From Poindextera sp963706385 (GTDB lineage Bacteria > Pseudomonadota > Alphaproteobacteria > Caulobacterales > Caulobacteraceae): a DNA stretch of 64,000 bases. This document shows positions 10,201 through 16,312 of the stretch, in pieces. A program made the position numbers and the translations under genes. Location: NCBI GenBank assembly GCA_963706385.1, contig OY970153.1:1922001-1986000 (forward strand). Reading direction: 5' to 3'. The notes beneath the pieces were generated by a model, which made no database searches, was not told the DNA's origin, and was given only the letters and a program-made list of their open reading frames with translations. Every line of letters begins with the position of its first letter. The stretch's first letter is position 1.

Positions 10201-10610
10201 GCGGTGTCCTTCAGCGCGAACCACTGCGGCGCGACGACGTCGAGGGATGCGACGTGCTGGGCCAGCGAGGCGCGCGAATCAGGATCCCAGGATACGTAGA
10301 AGCCGATCGTCAATGGCTTGACCGCCGTATTGGTGCCGGGGGCCTTGGGCCGGCTGATGTGTTGCCAGGGCGGACGGCCGCGCAGGCGCCTGGCGTTTTC
10401 AACGTGCAGGGCCTGGAGCACTCGCGGGTCGCGCAGCTCGACGTCCGGCAGCTGCGGGGCCAGCGCCAGCGTGGCCAAGAATCCCGCCACGATCGCGGCC
10501 AGGAAGGACAGCACCAGGCCGCCCGCCAGACCAGCGCGGCGGGCGCGACGGCCCGAGGGATCGTGGAACACGAACGGTTTGGTTGACGGCGAATCCGGCG
10601 GAGGCGGCAT
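7218..10610 (-). CDS. Tripartite GH18-like / NodB polysaccharide deacetylase / GT2 membrane protein
   Basis: A 1130-aa single-chain enzyme for a beta-linked, probably amino-sugar, polysaccharide. A TM anchor lies at about 28-52. A GH18-type barrel spans about 95-400, with the catalytic-strand motif GYVFDIEN near residue 210. A NodB-type deacetylase spans about 475-680, with TFDDGPD near 487 and zinc histidines in SHTYTHPN. TM helices follow at about 710-750. The GT2 domain starts at VSVLIPCFNEE (about 758) and has ALDADT (about 842), AEDQDLT (about 937) and QRFRWS (about 973), the signature of processive synthases. Two or three C-terminal TM segments follow. The parts resemble PgaC/NodC-type synthase, PgaB/NodB-type deacetylase and a hydrolase. 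Polymer identity is unknown. Confidence 0.9.
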   Translation of the reverse strand: MPPPPDSPSTKPFVFHDPSGRRARRAGLAGGLVLSFLAAIVAGFLATLALAPQLPDVELRDPRVLQALHVENARRLRGRPPWQHISRPKAPGTNTAVKPLTIGFYVSWDPDSRASLAQHVASLDVVAPQWFALKDTAGDVDIADDPQAVALISSAAHPPAVLPVVHNAHQDAFDTALGDGLLHNPAAQDRLIVTLVAQASKKNYSGYVFDIENISPSSIALYPAFIAKARAALRPLGREVWVAAPFDDDDWPLKALQDAADTLILMGYDEHWQTGQPGPTAGEDWFETYLDKRLSKLDPDRVIMALGSYGYDWTLKGGSSRGRADAVTFHEAIQTAHDSEVEIDMDDNALNPHYGYIDENQVKHEVWFLDATTVFNQVKVTDPWRVRGYALWRLGSEDPGVWTVLGAPYGGVSATGLTRLAAGSSVDFNGVGEVLKVTATPTTGKRTLTFDPDTGLIADEHYDQLPTSYVIDRYGSHPGWVALTFDDGPDSRWTPKILDILKQKNAPATFFVIGENMQAHPGLVKREVAMGMLVGSHTYTHPNIAALPVAETDLELNATQRLFAVITGRSFRLFRPPYFGDAEPSTPAEVNPLVNAQKLGYLIAGLRIDPDDWKKPDATLIVSRTLARLAEPGTADQPAGQVVLLHDSGGNRSRTVQALPNLIDQLRAHGYTLVTVGQLAGLTPDQAMPPTDRNWIELTLDRVGFGIFREINVAMTVLFVSAIALGVLRLVFLAILAVVHKLGEDRRRPTDIDPRTGPLVSVLIPCFNEEKVIAASVARILESNWSRLEVIVLDDGSSDGTAEEVERHFGAEPRVRLMRFSNGGKALALNRGLDQVKGDIVVALDADTLFPPSTIGRLARWFVDPRVGAVAGNALVGNRRNLVTRWQALEYVTAQNLERRALAALGAVTVVPGAVGAWRRSALEQLGGYPSDTLAEDQDLTMAVQQAGWRVEFDPDARAYTEAPETVEGLLKQRFRWSFGTLQCLWKHRDALFSLKRPVLGFIALPQIWLFQIILATAAPLVDLAVIWSLISATLDHFFHPVEWRSDQLIQSLLYWAVFIFVDLSAAALGMALEKRAPWADLPWVPVQRFGYRQLMYYVVVKAVVTAVRGPRVGWGKLERRATAAVEGRA

Positions 10611-10694
10611 GAGGCTGGTGTGTCGAACCCCGACGTTCGAAGCAAGCGAGGCGCGGCGCCCCCGCGCCTCTTATCAGAACTCCGTCGCGCCCGT

Positions 10695-10808
10695 TAGAGC
10701 ACGATGCGATCAGGCGGAATCGCCTGATCGTTGAATCGTGCTCTAAATTCAAAAGTTTGAGCGCGTTCTGATCGCAAAACCGGGTCCACTTTTGCGGAAC
10801 GCGCTCTA
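10695..10808. repeat. TAGAGC-ended double-hairpin intergenic repeat, copy 1
   Basis: A 114-bp element of two adjacent palindromes. The first (10695-10745) has outer arms TAGAGCACGAT / ATCGTGCTCTA and inner arms CGATCAGGCG / CGCCTGATCG. The second (about 10759-10806) has arms GAGCGCGTTC / GAACGCGCTC with inner TTTTGCG / CGCAAAA. It is nearly identical, in inverted orientation, to 11943-12056. It resembles dispersed, non-coding palindromic repeats common in alphaproteobacterial genomes. No gene overlaps this copy. Confidence 0.85.
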
Positions 10809-10937
10809 GCTTCACCATGACGCGGGGGTGGCCAAGCCGGGTTCCCGGACTGGCGAAATTGCGGTCCGAGGCCGAATACCGCCGCGAATCGACGCCAAAG
10901 CGCGATTGACGCCGGCCTTCCGCCTCGCCCATCTGGC

Positions 10938-10990
10938 TAGAGCGGGATGCGGAAAAGTGGACACCGGTTTTCCGCATTGATCCCGCTCTA
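10938..10990. repeat. TAGAGC-ended palindromic repeat, short single-hairpin form
   Basis: A 53-bp palindrome that begins TAGAGCGGGAT and ends ATCCCGCTCTA. It encloses GCGGAAAA-GTGG-AC-ACCGG-TTTTCCGC. It shares the AAGTGG...CCGGTT core with the second hairpin of the 114-bp repeats but has different stem bases matched on both arms, so base pairing is kept while sequence is not. Confidence 0.75.
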
Positions 10991-10996
10991 AGCTAT

Positions 10997-11053
10997 TAGA
11001 ATCGATCACGTTCATGATTTTGGATTGATTCAATCCAAAATCATCGTGATCTA
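10997..11053. repeat. AT-rich long palindrome upstream of the CitE-like gene
   Basis: The segment runs from TAGAATCGATCACG to CGTGATCTA with the inner arms ATGATTTTGGATTGA / TCAATCCAAAATCAT. It could fold into a long hairpin 28 bp before the ATG at 11082. Its TAGA...TCTA ends match the neighbouring repeat family. It might also act as a transcriptional signal for the downstream gene, but nothing in the sequence proves that. Confidence 0.65.
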
Positions 11054-11081
11054 GGATCCGACAACCGAGCCGAGCCCCGCC

Positions 11082-11945
11082 ATGACCAACCGTCCGCGCC
11101 GCAGCGCCCTCTACATGCCTGCCTCGAACACCCGCGCGATCGAGAAGGCCCGCGGTCTCGCCTGCGATGTGGTGATCCTCGACCTGGAGGATGCGGTGGC
11201 GCCGGAAATTAAGACCGCGGCGCGCGCCCAGGCGATCGAGGCGGTGCGGGCCGGCGGCTTCGGTCGGCGCGAGGTGGTGATCCGCTGCAACGGGCTGGAC
11301 ACCCCCTGGGGGGCGGAGGACCTGGCCGCCGCGGCGGCGGCAGGGCCGGACGCGGTGCTGGCGCCCAAGATCTCCAGCCCGGCCGACATCGCCGCCTGCG
11401 AGTCCGCGCTGGCCGCCGCGCCGGCCCACACCCGGCTCTGGGCGATGATCGAGACCTGCGCGGCGGTGCTCGACCTGAAGGCCATCGCCTCCGCGAGGCG
11501 CGGAAGGTTGGCGGGCCTGGTGATCGGACTGAACGACCTGGCCAAGGAGATGCACGGACGCCAGACGCCCGATCGCGCCCCCCACCTTCCGGTCCTGACC
11601 CTGACGGTCGCGGCTGCCCGGGCCAACGGCCTGATCGCGCTGGACAGCGTCTGTAACGCCCTGGACGATCCAGAACTGCTGGAGCGTCAATGCCGCCAGG
11701 GCGCGGAGATCGGCTTCGACGGCAAGACCCTGATCCATCCCGGTCAGCTGGAGACCGCCAACCGGCTGTTCAGCCCCGAGCCCGACGAGGTCGACTGGGC
11801 GCGGGCGGTGATCGCCGCCTTCGCCGCGCCCGAGAATGCCGGCAAGGGGGCGTTGCGGGTCGAAGGCCGCTTGGCCGAGCGGCTGCATCTGGACGAAGCC
11901 GAGCGGCTGGTCGCCATCGCCGAGGCGATCGCCGAGACCGCCTAG
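11082..11945 (+). CDS. CitE-like HpcH/HpaI-family CoA-ester lyase
   Basis: Stand-alone CitE-like protein of 287 aa, in the family of citramalyl-CoA, malyl-CoA and beta-methylmalyl-CoA lyases. Motifs seen: N-terminal RRSALYMPASN (residues 5-15), the metal-binding LDLEDAVAP near 33, IETCAAVLDL near 123 and the C-terminal GFDGKTLIHPGQ near 210, all typical of the TIM-barrel. No CitD or CitF partner is present, so a citrate lyase complex is unlikely; a CoA-thioester lyase acting alone is more plausible. The stop codon TAG is the first three bases of an adjacent TAGAGC repeat. Confidence 0.85.
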   Translation: MTNRPRRSALYMPASNTRAIEKARGLACDVVILDLEDAVAPEIKTAARAQAIEAVRAGGFGRREVVIRCNGLDTPWGAEDLAAAAAAGPDAVLAPKISSPADIAACESALAAAPAHTRLWAMIETCAAVLDLKAIASARRGRLAGLVIGLNDLAKEMHGRQTPDRAPHLPVLTLTVAAARANGLIALDSVCNALDDPELLERQCRQGAEIGFDGKTLIHPGQLETANRLFSPEPDEVDWARAVIAAFAAPENAGKGALRVEGRLAERLHLDEAERLVAIAEAIAETA

Positions 11946-12056
11946 AGCGCGTTCCGCAAAAGTGGATCCGGTTTTGCGATCAGAACGCGCTCAAGCTTTT
12001 GGATATAGAGCCCGATTCAACGATCAGGCGATTCCGCCTGATCGCATCGTGCTCTA
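11943..12056. repeat. TAGAGC-ended double-hairpin intergenic repeat, copy 2 (inverted)
   Basis: This is the reverse complement of the repeat at 10695-10808, differing at about five of 114 positions. The leading TAG is the stop codon of the CitE-like gene on the plus strand. The trailing CTA is the TAG stop of cheR on the minus strand. The element therefore occupies the entire space between two convergent genes and contributes both terminators of translation. Its hairpins may also work as a bidirectional transcription terminator, though no T-tract follows. Confidence 0.85.
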
Positions 12057-12884
12057 GGCGGCCGCGACGCGGTAGGCGGGATTGGGCGTATAAAGGCCCC
12101 GGCGGCCTTGCACCGGCCGCAAGGCCTCGGTCACCTCGATCACCGTCTCGTCCAGACCCAGCACCAGCCAGCCGTCGTCCGGCAACGCCCGGGCGAGCCG
12201 CTCCAGCACCCGGCGGCGGGTGGCCGGATCGAACGCCGAGACCGCGTTGCGGCAGAAGATGACATCGAACTGACCGAGCGGGCGCAGATCGGCCAGGAGG
12301 TTGATCCGCCGCCAACGGACCATTTGGCGGATGCGCGGAGTCAGGGTCCACGCCTCGTCGGCCTTTTCGAAGTGCCTGACCAGGAGCCGGATCGGCAGGC
12401 CACGCTGGACCTCGAACTGGCTGTAGACCCCGCTCTGCGCCTTTTCGAGCGCCCGCTCGGAAAGGTCCGAGCCGAACAGCTCAACCGACGCCCCCTGGAG
12501 CTTGGAGCGCTCGTCATCGACGATCATCGCCAACGAATAGGTTTCCTGGCCGGTGGCGCAGGCCGCGCTCCAAACCCGGATCGGCCGGTCCCGACGCGTC
12601 GTGGCTAGGCTGGGTAGGATTTCTTCACGGAACGCCTGGAACGGCGCCCGGTCGCGAAAGAAACTGGTCTCGCCGCAGGCCAGGGCCTCGACCGCCGCCC
12701 AGATCAGCTGATCCTTGCCATGCTCGCGGATCGCCTGGATCAGATCCTCCGGGCTGTCGAACCCTTCGCGACGCGCCACCGGCGCGAGCCGGGTTTCGAT
12801 CGCATAGGTCTTGGTCGGGTCGAGCACGAGACCCGAGCGGGCATGCGCCAGTTGACCCAAGGTCTCGATGTCGTCGGGTTTCAT
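12054..12884 (-). CDS. cheR: Chemotaxis protein methyltransferase CheR
   Basis: SAM-dependent glutamate O-methyltransferase of chemoreceptors, 276 aa. An N-terminal helical domain occupies about residues 1-80. The SAM motif ACATGQETYSLAM is near 108, and GSDLSERALEKAQSGVY near 140. The CRNA(V)SAFD segment near 211 corresponds to the usual FCRN(V)LIYFD motif, with IY replaced by SA. The start at 12884 overlaps the cheY stop by four bases (ATGA), indicating translational coupling. No receptor, CheA or CheB is nearby. The TAG stop is supplied by an intergenic repeat. Confidence 0.93.
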   Translation of the reverse strand: MKPDDIETLGQLAHARSGLVLDPTKTYAIETRLAPVARREGFDSPEDLIQAIREHGKDQLIWAAVEALACGETSFFRDRAPFQAFREEILPSLATTRRDRPIRVWSAACATGQETYSLAMIVDDERSKLQGASVELFGSDLSERALEKAQSGVYSQFEVQRGLPIRLLVRHFEKADEAWTLTPRIRQMVRWRRINLLADLRPLGQFDVIFCRNAVSAFDPATRRRVLERLARALPDDGWLVLGLDETVIEVTEALRPVQGRRGLYTPNPAYRVAAA

Positions 12885-13249
12885 GCCAGCAACCCGGCCA
12901 GCTCGAGCTTGGCGGCGATGATGTCGCCGTCGAACGGCTTCATGATGTATTCGTCGGCGCCGGCCTCCAGCGCCCGGGTGATGTGCTCCAGGTCGTTCTC
13001 GACGGTGCAGAACACCACCACCGGCTCGTCACCGTCCGGCTCCTTGCGAAGCTGCTTGAGGAACTCCAGGCCGTCCATCACCGGCATATTCCAATCCAGC
13101 AGAATCGCTTCGGGCATGGCCGTGCGGCACCAGGCCAGGGCTTCCACGCCATCGGCCGCCTCGACCGTTTCGAAGCCGAGGTCTTCAAGGATGCGGCGGG
13201 CGACCTTGCGGATCACCCGGCTGTCGTCGACGACCAGACAGGTCTTCAC
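12881..13249 (-). CDS. Single-domain response regulator, CheY-like
   Basis: A 122-aa stand-alone receiver domain. Phosphorylation-site residues are visible: VVDDSR at the N-terminus, Asp in LLDWNMPVMDG near residue 51, Thr in FCTVEN near 80 and Lys in YIMKPFD near 103. No output domain follows. The start is the GTG at 13249 (VKTCLVVDDSR); longer in-frame options enter low-complexity Pro-rich sequence. It is coupled to cheR by a 4-bp overlap, so a role in motility or an adaptation branch of chemotaxis is likely. The cognate kinase is not in this window. Confidence 0.9.
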   Translation of the reverse strand: MKTCLVVDDSRVIRKVARRILEDLGFETVEAADGVEALAWCRTAMPEAILLDWNMPVMDGLEFLKQLRKEPDGDEPVVVFCTVENDLEHITRALEAGADEYIMKPFDGDIIAAKLELAGLLA

Positions 13250-13427
13250 GGATGCTGCTCCACGTCGAGCGGGAGTTGTCGCGCCGGGGTGGTTAAGGAG
13301 CGGTGAGGGTGGGTGAAAAGGGGGGGTGGCAATTGGGACAAGGGTGCCGCCAAGGGCGCGGGCTAATGATCCCGCCATTCAACCTAAAGCGTTGCCGTCT
13401 GGCCCGGACTCCGGGCAGGATGGACCT

Positions 13428-14057
13428 ATGTTCTCGAAGCTCTTCAAATTGGTCGAGCGCCATCTCACGTGGATCCAGCTCATCACTGGAACCAGTCTCG
13501 TGAGCGTTGTCGGCTGGATATCTAGGGAAATCGCCCTTCACACCAAATGGATTGTGGCGGCCGGACCATATGCCATTTGGCTTGCAACCCTATTAGGCGC
13601 ACTACTTTTTGTATTACTTTGTCTAGGAATTGCTTGGTTTCGTTATGCGTGGACAAAGGCATCTGCAATGCAGATGTGGAAAGAGCGAGTAACAACCATC
13701 AATCCTCTTGACGCAGAATTTAATAAAGAGAGAATTGAAATAGCCAACATCATTAGTCCGATTAATCATAAAATCGCTGACAAAAGATTCATCAATTGCG
13801 AATTGCTTGGACCGGCTAACATTACCTTTATGTCGAATAATGACATTCATAATGCTAAATTTGAAAGATGTGACGTTTGTGTTGTTAAAGCTGGTGTTAC
13901 ATCGCAAGGCAATATAGTGCCATTCGACGGCGTACAGATAATAGGTGGTTCAATTGCCAACTGCACCATCTTCATCACGCCTGATATGGTTCAACAATTT
14001 CTTCAGATGGGAGCACAATTTTTGACATTTACTGGTGATTCTGAAGTGCACGAGTAA
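13428..14057 (+). CDS. Two-TM protein with a C-terminal beta-rich domain, AT-rich gene
   Basis: A 209-aa protein of unknown function. The ATG at 13428 gives MFSKLFKLVERH. Two hydrophobic segments lie at about 15-33 and 45-67 (GPYAIWLATLLGALLFVLLCLG), followed by a soluble region. From about residue 110 the sequence shows short repeated-looking strands (FINCELLGPANITF, NAKFERCDVCVV, IIGGSIANCTIFIT), like pentapeptide or beta-helix turns. Codon use is strikingly different from its neighbours: AT-rich third positions and many Asn, Ile and Lys residues. This points to recent horizontal transfer. No family is recognised, and there is no mobile-element gene beside it. Confidence 0.75.
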   Translation: MFSKLFKLVERHLTWIQLITGTSLVSVVGWISREIALHTKWIVAAGPYAIWLATLLGALLFVLLCLGIAWFRYAWTKASAMQMWKERVTTINPLDAEFNKERIEIANIISPINHKIADKRFINCELLGPANITFMSNNDIHNAKFERCDVCVVKAGVTSQGNIVPFDGVQIIGGSIANCTIFITPDMVQQFLQMGAQFLTFTGDSEVHE

Positions 14058-14060
14058 CTT

Positions 14061-14267
14061 AAGGCCCAGATACATACCTACTGTTTCTAGTCAATCTCAT
14101 TCAATCGTACCGCATGGGCACCAATCGCATTCACACACTGCAATAGGAACGCCGCCGTAAAGCCACCCCAGCTAATTTTGTCTTGCGGGTTCCGCTCATT
14201 CTCGCTCACACTCATGGCAGTGAGCCGTTCGGCAAGCTGGGCGTAGGTATCCGAGGAGACGAACGCC
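14061..14267. other. Gene-poor tail of the AT-rich island
   Basis: About 207 bp between the AT-rich membrane-protein gene and the DUF1902 gene. It is lower in GC than the surrounding genome. A 62-codon frame lies on the minus strand (14087-14275), but it has no recognisable family and no clear ribosome site. The last 20 bp before 14268 (GGAGACGAACGCC) can act as ribosome binding site for the DUF1902 gene. No terminator or repeat was recognised. Confidence 0.4.
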
Positions 14268-14492
14268 ATGCGCAAAACCTATCATGTTCAGGGGCTATGG
14301 TATCCGGAGGCCAAGGTCTGGGCCTCGAACAGCGACGTTCCCGGTCTGGTCATCGAGACGGCGACCCTCGCGGAGTTCGAAGCGCTGATGCGCGAACTGG
14401 TCCCCGAGATGATCGAAGGCGATCATGCGAAAGGCGAGGTCGTGTTCGTGGAGTGGAATTCCAGCGGGGTGTTCGAACTCGCCCTGGCTTAG
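14268..14492 (+). CDS. DUF1902 / HicB-like small protein, possible orphan antitoxin
   Basis: A 74-aa protein of the DUF1902 type, a HicB-antitoxin-like fold. Seen: KVWASNSDVPGLVIETATLAEFEALMRELVPEMIE (residues about 19-53), where the W-A-S-x-S-D-x-P-G-L pattern matches DUF1902 and HicB proteins. A purine-rich GGAG site precedes the ATG. The usual HicA-like toxin partner is absent on both sides: upstream is the AT-rich island, downstream a repeat. Its TAG stop is followed by AGCG, again making TAGAGC. It may be a solitary remnant of a toxin-antitoxin locus. Confidence 0.7.
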   Translation: MRKTYHVQGLWYPEAKVWASNSDVPGLVIETATLAEFEALMRELVPEMIEGDHAKGEVVFVEWNSSGVFELALA

Positions 14493-14527
14493 AGCGAGCT
14501 GATTTTCGATTGGATCAAGTATATCTA

Positions 14528-14644
14528 CCGCTCGTCCCGGCGAATGCCGGGATCCAGATCATATGGCGTAGGCGATGCATTCAAGACAGCCCGGATAGGC
14601 AATCGTTCTTTGATCTGGATCCCGGCATTCGCCGGGACGAGCGG
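14528..14644. repeat. Long inverted repeat with CGTCCCGGCGAATGCCGGGA arms
   Basis: Arms of about 34 bp: CCGCTCGTCCCGGCGAATGC... at 14528-14561 and its complement ending ...GCCGGGACGAGCGG at 14611-14644. About 49 bp of spacer lie between them. Each arm contains its own small CCCGGC/GCCGGG palindrome. A diverged element of the same design is at 63479-63606. It sits in the noncoding gap before the 3' end of chpT. Confidence 0.8.
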
Positions 14645-14709
14645 ATCAATAAAGTGATTCAACTTGAACTCAGCTGGATCAGGTCTTTAGAGCGAAATCG
14701 CCGGCCCCC

Positions 14710-15375
14710 TCACGGCACCCACGCGCTCAGCGTGACCTCGCCCTCGCCGATGTCGACCTCCAGCGCCCCGCCGGCGGAATCGATCAGGCCGCGCAGGTAG
14801 AAGGCCTGCACCCAATGGCCGCCCAGCCCTTCGCCGAGCCGTTCGCCGTTCAGCCCCTCCAGCACCTCGGGGCGCAGCCGCACGCGGGCGCCCACGGCCC
14901 GGCCCACGATGCGGGTGACGCCGCCGGTTTCGCTCACCGCGATGCGGGCCTCCCCGCCCATCGGCAAGGCGGCGCCGCAGATCTGGGCCAGGTTGAGGAG
15001 CACGCGGGCGACCGGTTTGGACAGGCTTTCCGGCTCGACCGACCAGTCCAGGCTGGCGCGCTGGTGGGCGAAGATCCCCTGGGTCAACCGCTCCAGCTCG
15101 CGCGGATCGAAGGCCTCGGCCGCCTGCGAGGCGCCGAACGCCACCCGGTCGAACGAGAGCAGCGCCACCAGCTTGCGCGCGCTGTCGGCGATCAGGGCCA
15201 GGGCGTCGTCGCGCATGTCCTGGGCGCTGGGGTCTTCCAACAGGTCCAGGCCCGAGGCGATCGCCCCCGCCGGGCTGATGAAGTCGTGGCACATGCGGGC
15301 CGCCAGATGGGCGGCGAGTTCGACGGGCGTCACCGGCTCCGCGGCTTGCGCGGGCGTTGGGTCGAGGTCGGTCAT
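14710..15375 (-). CDS. chpT: Histidine phosphotransferase ChpT
   Basis: Phosphotransferase that relays phosphate from the hybrid kinase CckA to CtrA and CpdR in the alphaproteobacterial cell-cycle circuit (221 aa). The DHp-like helix carries the phospho-accepting His in ARMCHDFISPAGAI near residue 30. The family-typical run LDLLEDPSAQDMRDDA and LLSFDRVAFGAS follows. The degenerate ATPase-like C-terminal domain contains RLRPEVLEGLNGE and EGLGGHWVQAFYL. The sequence matches the Caulobacter protein as I know it along its length. The chosen start is MTDLDPT at 15375; an in-frame ATG at 15399 is possible. It is divergent from the cysQ-like gene. Confidence 0.93.
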   Translation of the reverse strand: MTDLDPTPAQAAEPVTPVELAAHLAARMCHDFISPAGAIASGLDLLEDPSAQDMRDDALALIADSARKLVALLSFDRVAFGASQAAEAFDPRELERLTQGIFAHQRASLDWSVEPESLSKPVARVLLNLAQICGAALPMGGEARIAVSETGGVTRIVGRAVGARVRLRPEVLEGLNGERLGEGLGGHWVQAFYLRGLIDSAGGALEVDIGEGEVTLSAWVP

Positions 15376-15524
15376 GGCGATGTCGAGCGTCTCCTGCATG
15401 TCGGAAATTGGCCTGATTTGGCGCTTTCGCAAACAGGGCGCCTGTGCCACAGAGGCGCCGTGACCGCGAACCCCACGACCTCACCGACCAGCGTCCGGCG
15501 CTCGCTTGCATGCGGCGGCGCGCG

Positions 15525-16292
15525 ATGAGCGGGGCCGATGTCGGCGGCCTTCTGGCCGAGATCGTCGAGGCCGCGGCCGAGGTGATCCTGCCGTTCTGGC
15601 GCACCGGCGTCACCGTCGAGACCAAGACCGACCAGAGCCCGGTGACCGAGGCCGACCGGCGCGGCGAGGCGCTGATCCTGGAACGGCTTTCGCTCGCCTT
15701 CCCCGGCGTGCCGGTGATCGCCGAAGAGGCGGTCAGCGCCTCGGGCGCGCCGCCCGAGATCGCGCGGCGGTTCCTGCTGGTCGATCCGCTCGATGGCACC
15801 AAGGCTTTTGTCCGCGGCGAGGCCCATTTCACCGTCAACATCGGCCTGATCGAGGACGGCGTTCCGGTGGCCGGCGCGGTCTGCGCCCCGGCCACCGGCG
15901 AGGTCTGGTTCACCGCTGGCGGCCGCGCGCTCAAGCGCCAGATCGGCGAGCGGGGCGGCTTGGCCGTGCATGTGCGCCGGCCAGACTCGGCCGACATCCT
16001 GGCGCTCAGCAGCTACACGCTCAAACCCGAACAGGTCGACGCGCTCGAGGCGAAATACGGCTTCACTCGCCGTCAGCCGATGGATTCGTCGATCAAGTTC
16101 TGCATCATCGCCGAGGGCGGCGCCGACCTCTATCCGCGGCACGGCACGACGATGGAGTGGGACATCGCCGCCGGTCACGCGGTGCTGGTCGCGGCCGGCG
16201 GATCGGTCACCACGCCGGACGGCGGACCCTTCATCTATGGCAAGGCCGACCAAGGCTTCAAGAACGGCTGGTTCGTCGCCCGAGGCGGCTGA
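15525..16292 (+). CDS. Inositol-monophosphatase-family phosphatase, CysQ/HisN-like
   Basis: Metal-dependent phosphatase of 255 aa. Family motifs: metal-binding Glu pair in VIAEEAVS near residue 66, DPLDGTKAFVRG near 88 (the WDPIDGTxxF motif) and WDIAAGHAVLVAAGG near 207. The start is MSGADVGGLLAEI at 15525. The DGTKAF and EWDIAAGH forms are typical of 3'(2'),5'-bisphosphate nucleotidase (CysQ), which recycles PAP from sulfate assimilation, but histidinol-phosphatase-type homologues look alike. No sulfur or histidine genes lie beside it to decide. The MHS transporter starts 20 bp downstream, so the two may be co-transcribed. Confidence 0.85.
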   Translation: MSGADVGGLLAEIVEAAAEVILPFWRTGVTVETKTDQSPVTEADRRGEALILERLSLAFPGVPVIAEEAVSASGAPPEIARRFLLVDPLDGTKAFVRGEAHFTVNIGLIEDGVPVAGAVCAPATGEVWFTAGGRALKRQIGERGGLAVHVRRPDSADILALSSYTLKPEQVDALEAKYGFTRRQPMDSSIKFCIIAEGGADLYPRHGTTMEWDIAAGHAVLVAAGGSVTTPDGGPFIYGKADQGFKNGWFVARGG

Positions 16293-16312
16293 TCGGGCGG
16301 GGGAGGACCGGG

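Noticed and set aside
13250..13427. A promoter or operator in the gap between cheY and the AT-rich gene
   Set aside because: The sequence has G- and C-runs (GGGGGGG near 13320) but no recognisable promoter boxes or palindromes that could be defended.
14087..14275. A 62-codon minus-strand frame in the AT-rich spacer
   Set aside because: No recognisable family, no clear ribosome site, and it overlaps the start and ribosome site of the DUF1902 gene. It may be a gene remnant but cannot be supported.
14493..14709. Possible small RNA or CRISPR-like array in the gap after the DUF1902 gene
   Set aside because: There is only one pair of inverted arms with a single spacer. No direct repeats of constant length and no cas genes are present.
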